A stretch of 64,000 bases of DNA, from assembly GCA_942491575.1 (NCBI GenBank), contig CALOBT010000031.1, positions 62,001 through 126,000 on the forward strand. Direction: 5' to 3'. This document shows positions 44,579 to 53,753 of the stretch, piece by piece. Both the position numbers and the translations under genes were made by a program. The notes beneath the pieces are model-generated. The model did not search any database and was not told where the DNA came from. It saw only the letters and a list, made by a program, of their open reading frames with translations. Source of the DNA: CAZHNW01 sp942491575. Lineage in GTDB: Bacteria > Spirochaetota > UBA4802 > UBA5550. Every line of letters starts with the position of its first letter. Position 1 is the first letter of the stretch.

Positions 44579-45934
44579 TTACTTGTTGCAGATGGAAAGG
44601 GTTTCTTTTAGCGCCTTAATGGCTTCTGGATTTTTTTTGTCCTGACAGTAAGCCGAGCCCTCATAATTCATGGCCTTTTCGCAATAATTTGGGGCCGCAC
44701 CGTTTTTTACCAGATAACCATGATAACTGCGAGCCCATCCCAAAAGGCTGCGGGGGCTGCTCTTTGACTGAAAACGAGATTTGCTGCAGTCAACAAGGTC
44801 TCCGGTGAGGGGAATTGCTGGTCCCTTTGCTTTTGCGCCTCCAGCAGGAGTCTTGGAAAGCAACAGGCATTTTGAGTTTCTGCTGCAGTAGCCGGAATGA
44901 CATTTTTGTTTAGGGGATGAGCAGCATTCTGAATCGTCGACCTCCCATTTTTTACTTCCCGTTGAGTGGAATCCAAGCCTGAAATAGGAGTTGCAGTCAT
45001 AGGTGTAGATGTAATCTTCACTGTGGTGTCCCTCGCTTCTGGGTATCAGGTGTTCCGTAACGGAATGTACGACAAACCAGAGATCAAGGCCGCTTTCGCT
45101 TTTATTCTCCGTTCTTATAAAATCGAATTTTTTAAATTTTGCGATCTTAAATTTTGAATTTTTTTCCAGGTACTGCTGAATGAGGGGTTTCGCCTCTATC
45201 CAGTTTATTGTTTGCACCTTACTTCGGGTGCCCAGGTTTTCACACATCTGGGCGTAAATACAGGATTGTTTTTTGCCGCGGTAGAGGCAGTCGCTGGAAT
45301 TTATTTCCCACTTACCCTCCTTTTTTCGAAAATTTGAGGACATGGTGCATCTCCAGAGATCCGAAATATTTTTATGCTCTTCTCCCGCGATGATTTCAAC
45401 ATTAGATACCACGTCATAAACAGGCATGCAGAAATTATATTTACCCTTCTTCTCCTTTACGGAGATTTTGACTGCCTTCGCTTTATAAGTCTGATAACCT
45501 GATCTGTCAGACAGGTTTTTATTAATGAGGCTGGTAATTGCGGTATTATCGAGGGGAGGTAATTCCCTGGTGGGTTTATTCAATAGTTTATGGTCCCATA
45601 TGGCTATCTGGGCGAAATTCAGATTTTTTCCTGATCTTCTGTACCAAACCTCCCATGTGTACATTACCTTGAGTCCGCACTCGGTGAAAAGATTGTAAAC
45701 TGCAATCTTGCGGGCATGATAGTAAACCATTATCAGGCCTTCTCTTCTGGAGAAATTTCTCGGTTTTCCAAGGTATTGAATTTTAAGGAGTTTTCGGTTT
45801 TCAGGTAATTTATATTCTTTTTTGAAATCGGCTATTACATTTTGGGGAGTAACCGCTGATTCGGCTTTAATCGCCGCCGAAAAGATGAAAGCTCCTGCCA
45901 TAAAACATGCAATCCATAAATTAGATTTTTTCAT
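44579..45934 (-). CDS. Secreted cysteine-rich protein of unknown function
   Basis: 451 aa from ATG 45934 (AGAGG upstream; an ATG at 45967 lacks a good site). Signal peptide to about residue 27. About 20 cysteines. Two halves look duplicated: each has a Trp-Cys or Tyr-Cys-rich strand and then KKEGKWEINSSDCL or GSKKWEVDDSECC, followed by a Lys-Gln-x-Cys pair. The C-terminal 80 residues differ. I do not recognise a family. Disulfide bonds suggest periplasmic or extracellular location. Own terminator. Confidence 0.72.
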   Translation of the reverse strand: MKKSNLWIACFMAGAFIFSAAIKAESAVTPQNVIADFKKEYKLPENRKLLKIQYLGKPRNFSRREGLIMVYYHARKIAVYNLFTECGLKVMYTWEVWYRRSGKNLNFAQIAIWDHKLLNKPTRELPPLDNTAITSLINKNLSDRSGYQTYKAKAVKISVKEKKGKYNFCMPVYDVVSNVEIIAGEEHKNISDLWRCTMSSNFRKKEGKWEINSSDCLYRGKKQSCIYAQMCENLGTRSKVQTINWIEAKPLIQQYLEKNSKFKIAKFKKFDFIRTENKSESGLDLWFVVHSVTEHLIPRSEGHHSEDYIYTYDCNSYFRLGFHSTGSKKWEVDDSECCSSPKQKCHSGYCSRNSKCLLLSKTPAGGAKAKGPAIPLTGDLVDCSKSRFQSKSSPRSLLGWARSYHGYLVKNGAAPNYCEKAMNYEGSAYCQDKKNPEAIKALKETLSICNK

Positions 45935-46149
45935 GTATTTACCTCTTTTTATTGATGTATGAAACATTATAAAGCGCGCGTAATTATAACCTATGTTTTC
46001 AAGCTTTTACTTTACATACAGGATAAAGAAGAGTTGCAAGAGAATGATAGAGATCTAATAAGGAATAATCAACTATTTTTATATGCAAATAATAAATTTA
46101 AATAGTTTTTAGACTTGTTGGATTTTTTATTCCGGAAAGGGAACTTGGG

Positions 46150-46776
46150 TTAAATGACTGTAGACGTATCATTAAAATACTTGAAAAAAAGACCACTTTT
46201 CGCGAAAGGCACCTTTGTTGGCAGGCTGTTTCTGTTCAACTGAGTATATTGCCTGCTGGGCCGCTTCTCTGTTACTTCTATTACCGTGAAGAGCTGCCTT
46301 TGCCAGTCCTCAAGTGATGTGTCATCGATTAATACCATATCGTGATTTTTATGGACGAATTCAACTCGATCATTCCAGTATTCCTGAAATACGGGGACGA
46401 GTGAAGGATATAAGGTTGCAGCTTCACCGTTTCCGATTAATTGGGGAAGTCTTTTCTTTTTTTCTGCTGTTGTCAATGTTGACAATTCAGCCATTAAATT
46501 TGTAAAGTCCGTGGATTCGAGTTTTCCCATGTATGACATCATGTCAACAGGTTCAATGAGCGCTAGATTGTAAATAATATCTACTGTCTTTTCAGTGTCT
46601 CTTCTCTTGAATCTCCAGCGGAAAGTTTTAGCCTGTGTTCCCTGATTCTCAGTTGTGTATTCCAGTGATCCATCAAGGATAGATTCATAGGGCATGCGAT
46701 TCTGGCGCTTGTAGTTTTCGCCAAATTCAGCTCCATTAAAACCTGTTTCTGGAGCTGCACCAGTGATAAAATTCAT
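46150..46776 (-). CDS. C-terminal part of a frameshifted lipoprotein
   Basis: 208 aa. The apparent ATG at 46776 has no ribosome site, and the frame continues protein-like upstream of it (ARGNIEIYVQPSPNWWNTG, then VFGEI) to about 46865, where the reading frame of the next entry should have passed into it. The product has no recognised domain. Together with 46773-47030 it makes one gene of about 290 codons. Confidence 0.65.
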   Translation of the reverse strand: MNFITGAAPETGFNGAEFGENYKRQNRMPYESILDGSLEYTTENQGTQAKTFRWRFKRRDTEKTVDIIYNLALIEPVDMMSYMGKLESTDFTNLMAELSTLTTAEKKKRLPQLIGNGEAATLYPSLVPVFQEYWNDRVEFVHKNHDMVLIDDTSLEDWQRQLFTVIEVTEKRPSRQYTQLNRNSLPTKVPFAKSGLFFKYFNDTSTVI

Positions 46777-47030
46777 GATTTCACCAAAGACACCTGTGTT
46801 CCACCAGTTCGGTGAAGGCTGTACATAAATTTCAATGTTACCACGCGCTGGTATTTCTCCCTCATCATGATTGGTTCGACTTCACCGATCAGGCTGTGCG
46901 TCCACTTCGCCCGCAGTAACGAGTCTCTGCTATCACCGCTGCCGCTGTTTTCGTTACAGGCAGTGAAAAACAGAATCATTGCAAGACTTACCAGTGCCAT
47001 TAGAAGTGCCCCTGTTCTTTTTTTGTACAT
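46773..47030 (-). CDS. N-terminal part of the same frameshifted lipoprotein
   Basis: 85 aa. GGAGGGGGG precedes the ATG. Lipobox FFTAC (Cys25) and a Ser/Gly-rich linker. Up to SLIGEVEP the sequence is sensible; after that the tail is composed of the wrong frame and ends in a stop that overlaps the next ATG. Loss of one A near 46868 would account for the shift. A sequencing error or a real inactivating change are both possible. Confidence 0.65.
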   Translation of the reverse strand: MYKKRTGALLMALVSLAMILFFTACNENSGSGDSRDSLLRAKWTHSLIGEVEPIMMREKYQRVVTLKFMYSLHRTGGTQVSLVKS

Positions 47031-47172
47031 TTAAATCCCCCCTCCAAATGAAATTTAGTATTTTATGTTCGCACCGGATGAGGAGTTACTCCATGCTGTT
47101 TGTATAGAGGATTTTCCTGATTCGGAAAAAAACATATGCTTAACATAATGTGCCTTTCAAATCTGGGTATGG

Positions 47173-47435
47173 TTATTTATCTCCTCCGGGAATTTCAGGA
47201 TTAAGGTTGACTGTAAAGACCGCTTCATTATCGGCATTGGCGAATACGAAGGTTGTGCGGTCATGCCAGTACCGAATTCAGACTCATCACTGAGGTAACC
47301 CGTGGGGCCTGCTGCCCCGGCTCTGGCTGCTATCTCCTTGGAATCAGTATGGTCATATCCCCTGGTCTCAAAGATATCTTTGGCGACCTCGATGATGCGG
47401 TTCCTTTTTTGTATGCTCCGTTCCTGTTTGGGAGT
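47173..47435 (-). pseudogene. Composite remnant: TetR N-terminus joined to another gene's C-terminus
   Basis: On the minus strand one frame (about 47435 down to 47300) reads KRNRIIEVAKDIF then RGYDHTDSKEIAARAG, a clear TetR-type helix-turn-helix start, but without a start codon. It then departs from the TetR pattern. A second frame reads TTFVFANADNEAVFTVNLNP and stops at 47173, like the C-terminus of an exported protein. A deletion fusion plus frameshift would give this. It lies upstream of the broken lipoprotein gene; the rest of 47031-47596 shows nothing else. Confidence 0.55.
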
Positions 47436-47596
47436 TCATGTTTTTTGATTGTAACATTCATTAACCTGATTCTTACATCAAGTTCCTGGAATACCTGCAA
47501 ATCAGCAAATTTCTAAGGAAGGCAACCATATTCTGGATTCCCGATTATTTATTCGTTATATTATTAACAGGTATCACAGGCTGCAGGAGGGCAGGT

Positions 47597-47905
47597 ATGA
47601 GACTTAAAGATGAAATTGATTCTGATATGCTTATAAATGAGATGGAAAACCTTGTCATCGAGGAACTCGGGGTGCTCCTCGAAGATGATCAATATGCGGA
47701 TGTGTGCAGATGCCAGGACTGTATCCTCGATATCGCAGCATTTGCTCTGAATCATCTGCGACCATCATACAGGTCGTCCCTTTCAATGAAGGGCCTTTTA
47801 TACAAGCCCACGCTTCATTCCGAAATTTATGAGAAGGCGCTGAGCCAGGCAGTCAGGGATGCAATCGAAAAAGTCCGTGAGAACCCTCTTCATGAAACGG
47901 CGTGA
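47597..47905 (+). CDS. comFB: ComFB-family protein
   Basis: 102 aa. It has the ComFB layout: an N-terminal helix (INEMENLVIEELGVLL), the Cys cluster VCRCQDCILDIAAFALNHLRP and a basic C-terminal helix. ComFB proteins are small helical proteins linked to competence in Bacillus and reported elsewhere as cyclic-dinucleotide receptors. It could join the PilZ protein in a c-di-GMP circuit, which is inference. GGAGG lies eight bases before the ATG. Confidence 0.8.
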   Translation: MRLKDEIDSDMLINEMENLVIEELGVLLEDDQYADVCRCQDCILDIAAFALNHLRPSYRSSLSMKGLLYKPTLHSEIYEKALSQAVRDAIEKVRENPLHETA

Positions 47906-48093
47906 GTGAAGCTGTCGACATGAAAAACCAGAAGGGAGGCGTAAAATTGAGCAGTGGGAGAGTGTGACTCTGGCTGTCGTCAAGGGCAGTTTTTTATGCT
48001 TTGAATACGTTCGGCATGGGAAAAGAACCTTCTCCTTCAGGGAAAGATTAAGGATGCTGCTTTTACAAGGTTTCTTTAAATATTGTAAATAAC

Positions 48094-48639
48094 ATGGAAA
48101 AGAGATTTATCTCAACAAAGAAATGCAATTCATGCGGGGCCGACATAGCGGTCCATTTCCAGCGATGTCCCTACTGTGAGAATATTCTGCCAACCGACGA
48201 TCTGTTGCCGAAAGAAACCTATAAAACAGTAGAAGAAAAGCTCCTTTCAATTGAAAAAGCCCTGTGGCGATTGAAGTTTGACCGCCAGAGTGATTTTATT
48301 TATTATTTTGCCATATTCCGCATTCTGTTGATTCCCCTGTTTGCAGCACTTATTACTTATTTTTTATTTTCCAACTGGATACCTGCAATTCTAATTATTG
48401 TCCCCACCGGATTATTGTCCTACATCCGAATGAAAACAGCATATCAGTATTATTACATGAGTTATAAACAGGAAAAAGAGCTCTGGCAAAAAATATATAG
48501 AACCGAACTCAATGATTTAATGAAAGAGTATGATGCGCCTGTATCGGCCTACCAGGACATTGTACTTGATATTATGGAAAGAGACGAGTATGGAGAATTT
48601 TCACCATTACTGGTATTAATGGATCCCGTCGATGAATAA
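48094..48639 (+). CDS. Zinc-ribbon membrane protein, first of a pair
   Basis: 181 aa. N-terminal zinc ribbon (KKCNSCGADIAVHFQRCPYCEN), then a short acidic linker, a two-helix membrane hairpin (about 75-115) and a helical cytoplasmic tail. No ribosome site stands out. It overlaps the next gene by 8 bases, and the two share the ribbon-plus-hairpin plan, so they probably work as a complex. Function unknown. Confidence 0.72.
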   Translation: MEKRFISTKKCNSCGADIAVHFQRCPYCENILPTDDLLPKETYKTVEEKLLSIEKALWRLKFDRQSDFIYYFAIFRILLIPLFAALITYFLFSNWIPAILIIVPTGLLSYIRMKTAYQYYYMSYKQEKELWQKIYRTELNDLMKEYDAPVSAYQDIVLDIMERDEYGEFSPLLVLMDPVDE

Positions 48640-49567
48640 ATGGATATGTGAAAACTGTGGCGGTTTGACTCCCCCAACAGAAGTAAGCTGTCCCTATTGC
48701 GGCAGTAAAGTCACGGTCAGTAAAACCATATCCCCTGATGATAAAAAGCGAATGACCAGTATCGCAAAAATTATAACCAGTTCTCTGGATAGAAATGCCT
48801 TCTCCCGTGAATACGGGGTTAACCGGAGTTTTGTATATATCAATATGCTCCTGACAATTTTAATTACATGGTTGCTTTTTATTACTTCCTCATCCTTGGT
48901 TGTGACAGGAATAATTCCGGTTCTGCTGGCTGCCCTTATTTTTGCCGCCTATGATGAAGAGTACTGGCATATTTTAAGGAAGGCCACTGAACAGGAGATA
49001 TATGATACAAGCATTAAACCCGCCATCACACATTTTCTGGAAAGCTTTAACTACTATGGATGCGACTGGGAAAAGACAGTTACGGAACTTTATGAAGACA
49101 ATGTTTTGTTCGACAGTAGAGATTTCTTCACCAGATTATATTCATATAAACAGGAAAAGTCCGGTAAAGATGCGGTATTGTTTCATGCGTCTGAAGAACT
49201 GACCGAAAATGCCTATATGACCATGAGTAAGAGAAAGGTATATTACTATCTTGCAGCGGGATATCTTATCTCCTTGTCTGCCCTGCTTTACTTCCTCATT
49301 TTTGAAACCTTCTGGATTCCATTAGTGTGGACTGTCCCGATATTGGTACTGTCTATATTGTTGGTTGCCGACAAGATCTATATTTATGCACTCGATTTTG
49401 ACTATAAATATGATCCCCAACTTTTAAAGGAGAAAATTATACCCCTGTTAAAACAGTACTGCAGGGATACTGGTGAAGATTATTCAGTACTTATTGATCA
49501 TGCAAAAGAGATCGACCTTTATACCCTTTGGGACTGGCTAAAGCGTTTGGAGGGAGGGGAAACCTGA
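48632..49567 (+). CDS. Zinc-ribbon membrane protein, second of a pair
   Basis: 311 aa. Zinc ribbon at the N-terminus (WICENCGGLTPPTEVSCPYC), then two membrane hairpins (about 70-105 and 205-250) each followed by a cytoplasmic helical segment, as if the plan of the first protein had been duplicated. Coupled to the upstream gene by an 8-base overlap. Function unknown; no enzymatic motif is visible. Confidence 0.72.
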   Translation: MNKWICENCGGLTPPTEVSCPYCGSKVTVSKTISPDDKKRMTSIAKIITSSLDRNAFSREYGVNRSFVYINMLLTILITWLLFITSSSLVVTGIIPVLLAALIFAAYDEEYWHILRKATEQEIYDTSIKPAITHFLESFNYYGCDWEKTVTELYEDNVLFDSRDFFTRLYSYKQEKSGKDAVLFHASEELTENAYMTMSKRKVYYYLAAGYLISLSALLYFLIFETFWIPLVWTVPILVLSILLVADKIYIYALDFDYKYDPQLLKEKIIPLLKQYCRDTGEDYSVLIDHAKEIDLYTLWDWLKRLEGGET

Positions 49568-49580
49568 AGCTGTGTTTTTA

Positions 49581-49629
49581 AATAACTTTACCGGCATGAG
49601 CAAAGAATTGCAGTACCGATAAAGTTATT
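49581..49629. terminator. Possible shared terminator between convergent genes
   Basis: AATAACTTTA (49581-49590) pairs with TAAAGTTATT (49620-49629); a CGG/CCG pair can extend it inside. It lies between the zinc-ribbon operon and the small lipoprotein gene. Confidence 0.45.
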
Positions 49630-49640
49630 CTGGTAAGGAA

Positions 49641-49886
49641 TTATTTACATTTCACCTGAAGTCTTCCATCGCTGCAGCGAAGATCACCGGTATATGCTTT
49701 ACCCGCGCGGCTGCAGATGCCTGTAAACATTGTCATGCCCATGCTGGCATTTCTCACTTTTTCTATCTTTTCATCAGTACAGTTCGTCGCGCCTGGCATG
49801 TCTACCCAGGTGCCGCCACATGATATTAAAAATAAAGATGCAGAGAGAAAAAATAGCAGTACTAATTTTTTTGGTCGGATTTTCAT
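49641..49886 (-). CDS. Small lipoprotein
   Basis: 81 aa. Lipobox LISCGG (Cys23), then a mature part of about 58 residues with four cysteines (NCTDEK, GICSRAG, DLRCSDG, VKCK) likely forming two disulfides. AGAGGAG lies upstream of the ATG. No family recognised. Confidence 0.7.
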   Translation of the reverse strand: MKIRPKKLVLLFFLSASLFLISCGGTWVDMPGATNCTDEKIEKVRNASMGMTMFTGICSRAGKAYTGDLRCSDGRLQVKCK

Positions 49887-50306
49887 AACTTACTCCTCTA
49901 ATAATTTTTATATTTAAACCTATTTGTAATGAATATTAAAATAGATATCTGCATTTAGCTGTTTAGTAGTGTTAGTGTCAATGATTTTTCATATCGATTG
50001 TTTTAGAGGAACCAGGAAGTTGTTTTTTTTACCACAGCCGCGGAGAATTCAGAGAGATTTTAATTTTGCTCTCTGTTCTCTGAATCTCAGTTTTAGATCA
50101 AATCTTAAAATCTCCTCTGTCGCAATATTAGAATCCTACCAGCGAATATCATACCATGGTATGATACGGAAATGCCTGATTTCATCCCCCGGTATAATTT
50201 ACCAAATTCAAAAATCTCCATATCCTTTTATCATGATGGAAAATAAATCAGAAAAGCAGAAGTTTGTAAAAATGAAAAATTATTCTATATGGATATGGAG
50301 AAAAAA
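49887..50306. other. Upstream region of the beta-barrel pair
   Basis: Non-coding. It holds a 20-bp perfect palindrome at 50147-50166 and, at the right end, the GGAG ribosome site of the next gene. Nothing else is visible. Confidence 0.5.
50147..50166. promoter_or_regulatory. 20-bp perfect palindrome, candidate operator
   Basis: TATCATACCATGGTATGATA, perfectly self-complementary, 141 bases before the first gene of the beta-barrel pair. Position and symmetry fit an operator. Confidence 0.55.
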
Positions 50307-51281
50307 ATGAAACGAATTGTAATTCTCTGCCTGCTCCTGGCAGCAACCACTGCAGTGATGGCACAAGCAACAAATGAATGGAATATTTCAGCGAATACAA
50401 CAGATATTAACACAAATGGAACGGAAGCTGCCGATTCAGCTTCTGGCAATAACGCTTCTATTAAGGAAGAAATTCTGGCCTCGAGCAGGTTCAACAACAG
50501 GATTACCTTTTTCGGGGGATATCACGCACACCTCTACGGTTATACAGGCCAGCGATACCTGGGGGATGATAAGAGTAATTATATCTCCACGGACTCCGAA
50601 CAAGCTGGATTTGAAATTGTTACTAACTACCTCATACCGGATAAAAAGAATGTAAAAGATATGCGATATGGTATGAATTTCAATTTTTACCGCAGGGGAG
50701 ATCTTGGAGAACGCAATCTCTATGCCGTTCCCTCTCACAATATTCTTGCGGAAACAGTACCGCCGCAATCATATAACAAAGAATCGAACATGCGGTATAA
50801 TATAGGATTCTTCTTGGGATATCACAAGAAATGGTTCGCTGCAGATTTCGGCCTTACAGTCCTCCTTGACTATGAAGAGCAGGAAAAAAGGGAGCGTCTC
50901 CTGCCAGATGGTACAACCACATGGGAAGAGGGTCGCGGCTATTCTCTTGATGATGCCTCCATCCTTCCTAATTTTTTCATAAGGGTCGGTACAGAAGATA
51001 CTCCTCACCTGACCCTGGATATAATGCGTAGCGACTATGACATCCGTTATGGCATGATACAGATGAAACTTATATTCCCAATTGTATCGTTTTTTTCATT
51101 TAAGGTTGGAGGCTACCTGTTCAAGCGAGAGGCTGTTTTTATAGAACCAACTTTTACATTCAAGACAATTTCTATAGCCGCCAAGGTTGGAACTGTTCTT
51201 AACTACAATGACACCATTATCAACAGAGTTGGACTTAAAGACAGCATGATCTATTCCGGTTCTGTTTCTTATCAGTGGTAG
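50307..51281 (+). CDS. Predicted outer-membrane beta-barrel protein, first of a pair
   Basis: 324 aa from ATG 50307 (GGAG six bases upstream; ATGs at 50289 and 50295 precede it). Signal peptide ending in VMAQA. After a Thr/Asn-rich linker (about 22-50) the protein alternates in the manner of beta-strands and ends in VSYQW, a terminal aromatic as in outer-membrane proteins. ITFFGGYHAHLYG and LPNFFIRVGTEDTPHLTLDI align loosely with the next gene's product. Function unknown. Confidence 0.7.
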   Translation: MKRIVILCLLLAATTAVMAQATNEWNISANTTDINTNGTEAADSASGNNASIKEEILASSRFNNRITFFGGYHAHLYGYTGQRYLGDDKSNYISTDSEQAGFEIVTNYLIPDKKNVKDMRYGMNFNFYRRGDLGERNLYAVPSHNILAETVPPQSYNKESNMRYNIGFFLGYHKKWFAADFGLTVLLDYEEQEKRERLLPDGTTTWEEGRGYSLDDASILPNFFIRVGTEDTPHLTLDIMRSDYDIRYGMIQMKLIFPIVSFFSFKVGGYLFKREAVFIEPTFTFKTISIAAKVGTVLNYNDTIINRVGLKDSMIYSGSVSYQW

Positions 51282-51284
51282 ATA

Positions 51285-52163
51285 ATGAAACAGATTATTT
51301 TTGTAATATTTTTTATTGCACTGTTCAACCAGGTTGCAGTGGCTTTGTCTGATTCAGCATCGAGCAAAGCCACTGTATCTCATTCAATTATCTTCTATGG
51401 CGGGGCCGCTGCTTATAATAAATCATATGAAGATATTCGATACAAGGACAGAGCCAAACTTACCTTTCCAACACTTCTCATTAACACAGGCGCTGAATAC
51501 ATATATAAGTTTGGCCGGAGACATGTCGCAGGATGCGGAGTGGTTCAGAGCACCATATACGATAAATCATTTTACGTGCAGAGCCCCCATGAGGAATCCA
51601 CTCCCAGCTACCGGGCGCATCAGGCACTGACAGCCATTACCATGCCATACTTTTTCGGGGGAAAGGAGTTTAAATGGGCAGGGATACACCTGGGCATTGG
51701 CTGTTATTTTTATATGGAAAAGTTCGATGGAGAAGTATATCTCAATCATGATGGAGCGGGTAATTCTTCCGAAAGTAAAATTGACTTGAATCAAAGAGAA
51801 AGTCATGTTTTTCCCAATGCTCAGATACGTATTTTTCCTGAGGACTTTATTCACATGAAGATACGGTTCGGTCGTGGACGGATGAACCTGGTTGATAACA
51901 TTTTTAATGCTGCGGTAATTTTTCCCTTTGGAAGCCATAGAGTGGAAACATCGATTTCATTACCACCTCCGACGAACTGGTTTAAGAATGAAGCTGGTTC
52001 TTTACGGACAAACCAGCGTGTGGATTTTTCATATTCTTTCGGAACGGATTGTTTTAGAATAGGAGTGGAAGCTGGAGTTCTTATCTCGAACAGACGAGAA
52101 GGCGGAAGTGTAGATTTTATTAACAGGTTAAATGGGAATCTTTTTATTGAGGTTACATTTTAA
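51285..52163 (+). CDS. Predicted outer-membrane beta-barrel protein, second of a pair
   Basis: 292 aa, 3 bases after the previous stop. Signal peptide to about residue 20. Beta-strand pattern and a C-terminal Phe (IEVTF) fit an outer-membrane barrel. IIFYGGAAAYNKSYEDIRY and FPNAQIRIFPEDFIHMKIRF match the layout of the upstream protein, so the two are probably diverged duplicates. Function unknown. Confidence 0.7.
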   Translation: MKQIIFVIFFIALFNQVAVALSDSASSKATVSHSIIFYGGAAAYNKSYEDIRYKDRAKLTFPTLLINTGAEYIYKFGRRHVAGCGVVQSTIYDKSFYVQSPHEESTPSYRAHQALTAITMPYFFGGKEFKWAGIHLGIGCYFYMEKFDGEVYLNHDGAGNSSESKIDLNQRESHVFPNAQIRIFPEDFIHMKIRFGRGRMNLVDNIFNAAVIFPFGSHRVETSISLPPPTNWFKNEAGSLRTNQRVDFSYSFGTDCFRIGVEAGVLISNRREGGSVDFINRLNGNLFIEVTF

Positions 52164-52244
52164 TAATGGCCCAGAGAATTCTTTTGTCTCTGTGAAAAAT
52201 TTATTCTCTGGCAGGTTAAGATATTTTGTAGAACCGAAGTATGA

Positions 52245-53753
52245 TCAAAAGCTCAGCGTCATTCCCCCTGCAAAGACCGCATCCCCTTCCTCGATGGAGG
52301 GACGCATCATGAATGAAAAAACCGCGTGGCGTTTTGCCGGTTCCTTCTCAAAACGGTAAACTGCATAATTGGGCTCGACCAGCCAGGCATGGACCAGTTC
52401 AATTATTTTAACCGATCCGAGTCCCGCAAGGAGGTACATCCATTTATCGCCTGATCTGCCGCCGTACCAGGCAGTCAGTGATGAGAGAGACATCTCAATG
52501 GCATAGTAGCCCCAGCCAATGGCAGTATAGCCTTTATACATTAAACCCGCCCCTGGACTGAAAAATGAAAAAGCAACGGCTGCTCCATCCCTCTCACGAA
52601 AAAATGGCGGCAGGCTTTTATGGTTCCGATATTGATGTGCAAGTTGTTGAAGCCATGCATTGGTGAGGGTAACGGGGAGGGAGGCCCATAAAAAAATATG
52701 CATGTTTTTCATCCCGTCACTTTTATTTCCGTCCTGGATCCAGGGGAAAAAATTGCTTCTGAATCCCGTAAGCATCTCCGTGAATGTAAAATGCATCACA
52801 GTGAGGGTTGAAGCGGCAACAACACCGGGAATATACGGTTTTCCCGAAAGTTGAAGGTAGCCTGTGGCAAGGTAGGCACCGTATCCGGGGAGGCATGCGT
52901 TTGCCCCGGGATTGATGACGCATGCTCCAGCAATAAAACGTTTTTCAGGATTCTGTTTTTTCAGGGTAGTGTTTTCCGCGCCATACCGGTAGAGTATCTG
53001 GCTTTCCAGTTCTTTTCCCAGTTTTTTGATGACATTTTCAGTGTCCGGTTTTTTTCGAAGGATCAGAATGGTTCCCTTTTCTATCCCCGGAGTTTTTTCA
53101 ATAATGGAACGGTATCGTAAAAGTGTCCGGACCTGCAGGGGTGTTCCTTCGTCTGAGTTTAAACTTCCCCCCTCAAGGCCGTGCCACTGTCCCGCATTGA
53201 TGATGCAGGAATTTGTACTGCAGGATTGAACTGTTATTCTCAGGGGAAGGTTTCGGTGTATTTTGGCAATTTCCAGTGCACATTTCGTCGGCAGCATGGA
53301 AATGTCTTTGCTTTTTATGACAATGTTTCGTCTTAAATGCGAATAGGCGCTGTCAAGGGAGACGACTTTCATTTCGATGTAATAGGTGTTTCCACGGCCA
53401 TAGCTTGAGAGAAGAATATACAGTGGGACATTCAGTTTTGCCGCTACTTTATCATAATCACTCACTTTTTTTATTTCGCCAAAGTCTTTAATGGCGGAAT
53501 CAACCCTGTTAAGCTCCACGGGGATGAAACGTCCCAGGATATTAAAGGTATCATATATTTTTTTTTGTGAGTTGCTCAGCATGGCATTCATCTGGATTGA
53601 TGCCTGCGGTACCGGGAGGACAACGACGTTACCCCGTACTGGTTCCATCTTTTCTGCAGAGAGGGAGGTTGAAGTTGAGAATATTAAAAGACAGAAAAAA
53701 ACTGTGAATAATGAAATTCTGCCATTATTTTTTTGAAAAAAGAGTGTAATCAT
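52245..53753 (-). CDS. Envelope protein, paralogue of the 23916-25406 product
   Basis: 502 aa from ATG 53753 (AGGAG five bases upstream; an ATG at 53780 lacks one). Signal peptide, then a TolB-N/CsgG-like region (IYDTFNILGRFIPVELNRVD, then AAKLNVPLYILLSSYG). The C-terminal half has several helices with AIGWGYYAIEMSLSSL and SVKIIELVHAWLV, in the same order as GWGY and VKLIEVVHA in the paralogue. A central insert (about 170-270) is specific to this copy. Function unknown. Confidence 0.73.
   Translation of the reverse strand: MITLFFQKNNGRISLFTVFFCLLIFSTSTSLSAEKMEPVRGNVVVLPVPQASIQMNAMLSNSQKKIYDTFNILGRFIPVELNRVDSAIKDFGEIKKVSDYDKVAAKLNVPLYILLSSYGRGNTYYIEMKVVSLDSAYSHLRRNIVIKSKDISMLPTKCALEIAKIHRNLPLRITVQSCSTNSCIINAGQWHGLEGGSLNSDEGTPLQVRTLLRYRSIIEKTPGIEKGTILILRKKPDTENVIKKLGKELESQILYRYGAENTTLKKQNPEKRFIAGACVINPGANACLPGYGAYLATGYLQLSGKPYIPGVVAASTLTVMHFTFTEMLTGFRSNFFPWIQDGNKSDGMKNMHIFLWASLPVTLTNAWLQQLAHQYRNHKSLPPFFRERDGAAVAFSFFSPGAGLMYKGYTAIGWGYYAIEMSLSSLTAWYGGRSGDKWMYLLAGLGSVKIIELVHAWLVEPNYAVYRFEKEPAKRHAVFSFMMRPSIEEGDAVFAGGMTLSF

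Noticed and set aside
47253..47516. 87-codon + frame
   Set aside because: The opposite strand carries a recognisable TetR helix-turn-helix, so this frame is a shadow.
34027..47600. Whole region considered as a prophage or genomic island
   Set aside because: No integrase, phage structural gene, tRNA-type attachment site or flanking repeat was seen; gene decay and AT-rich gaps alone are not enough.
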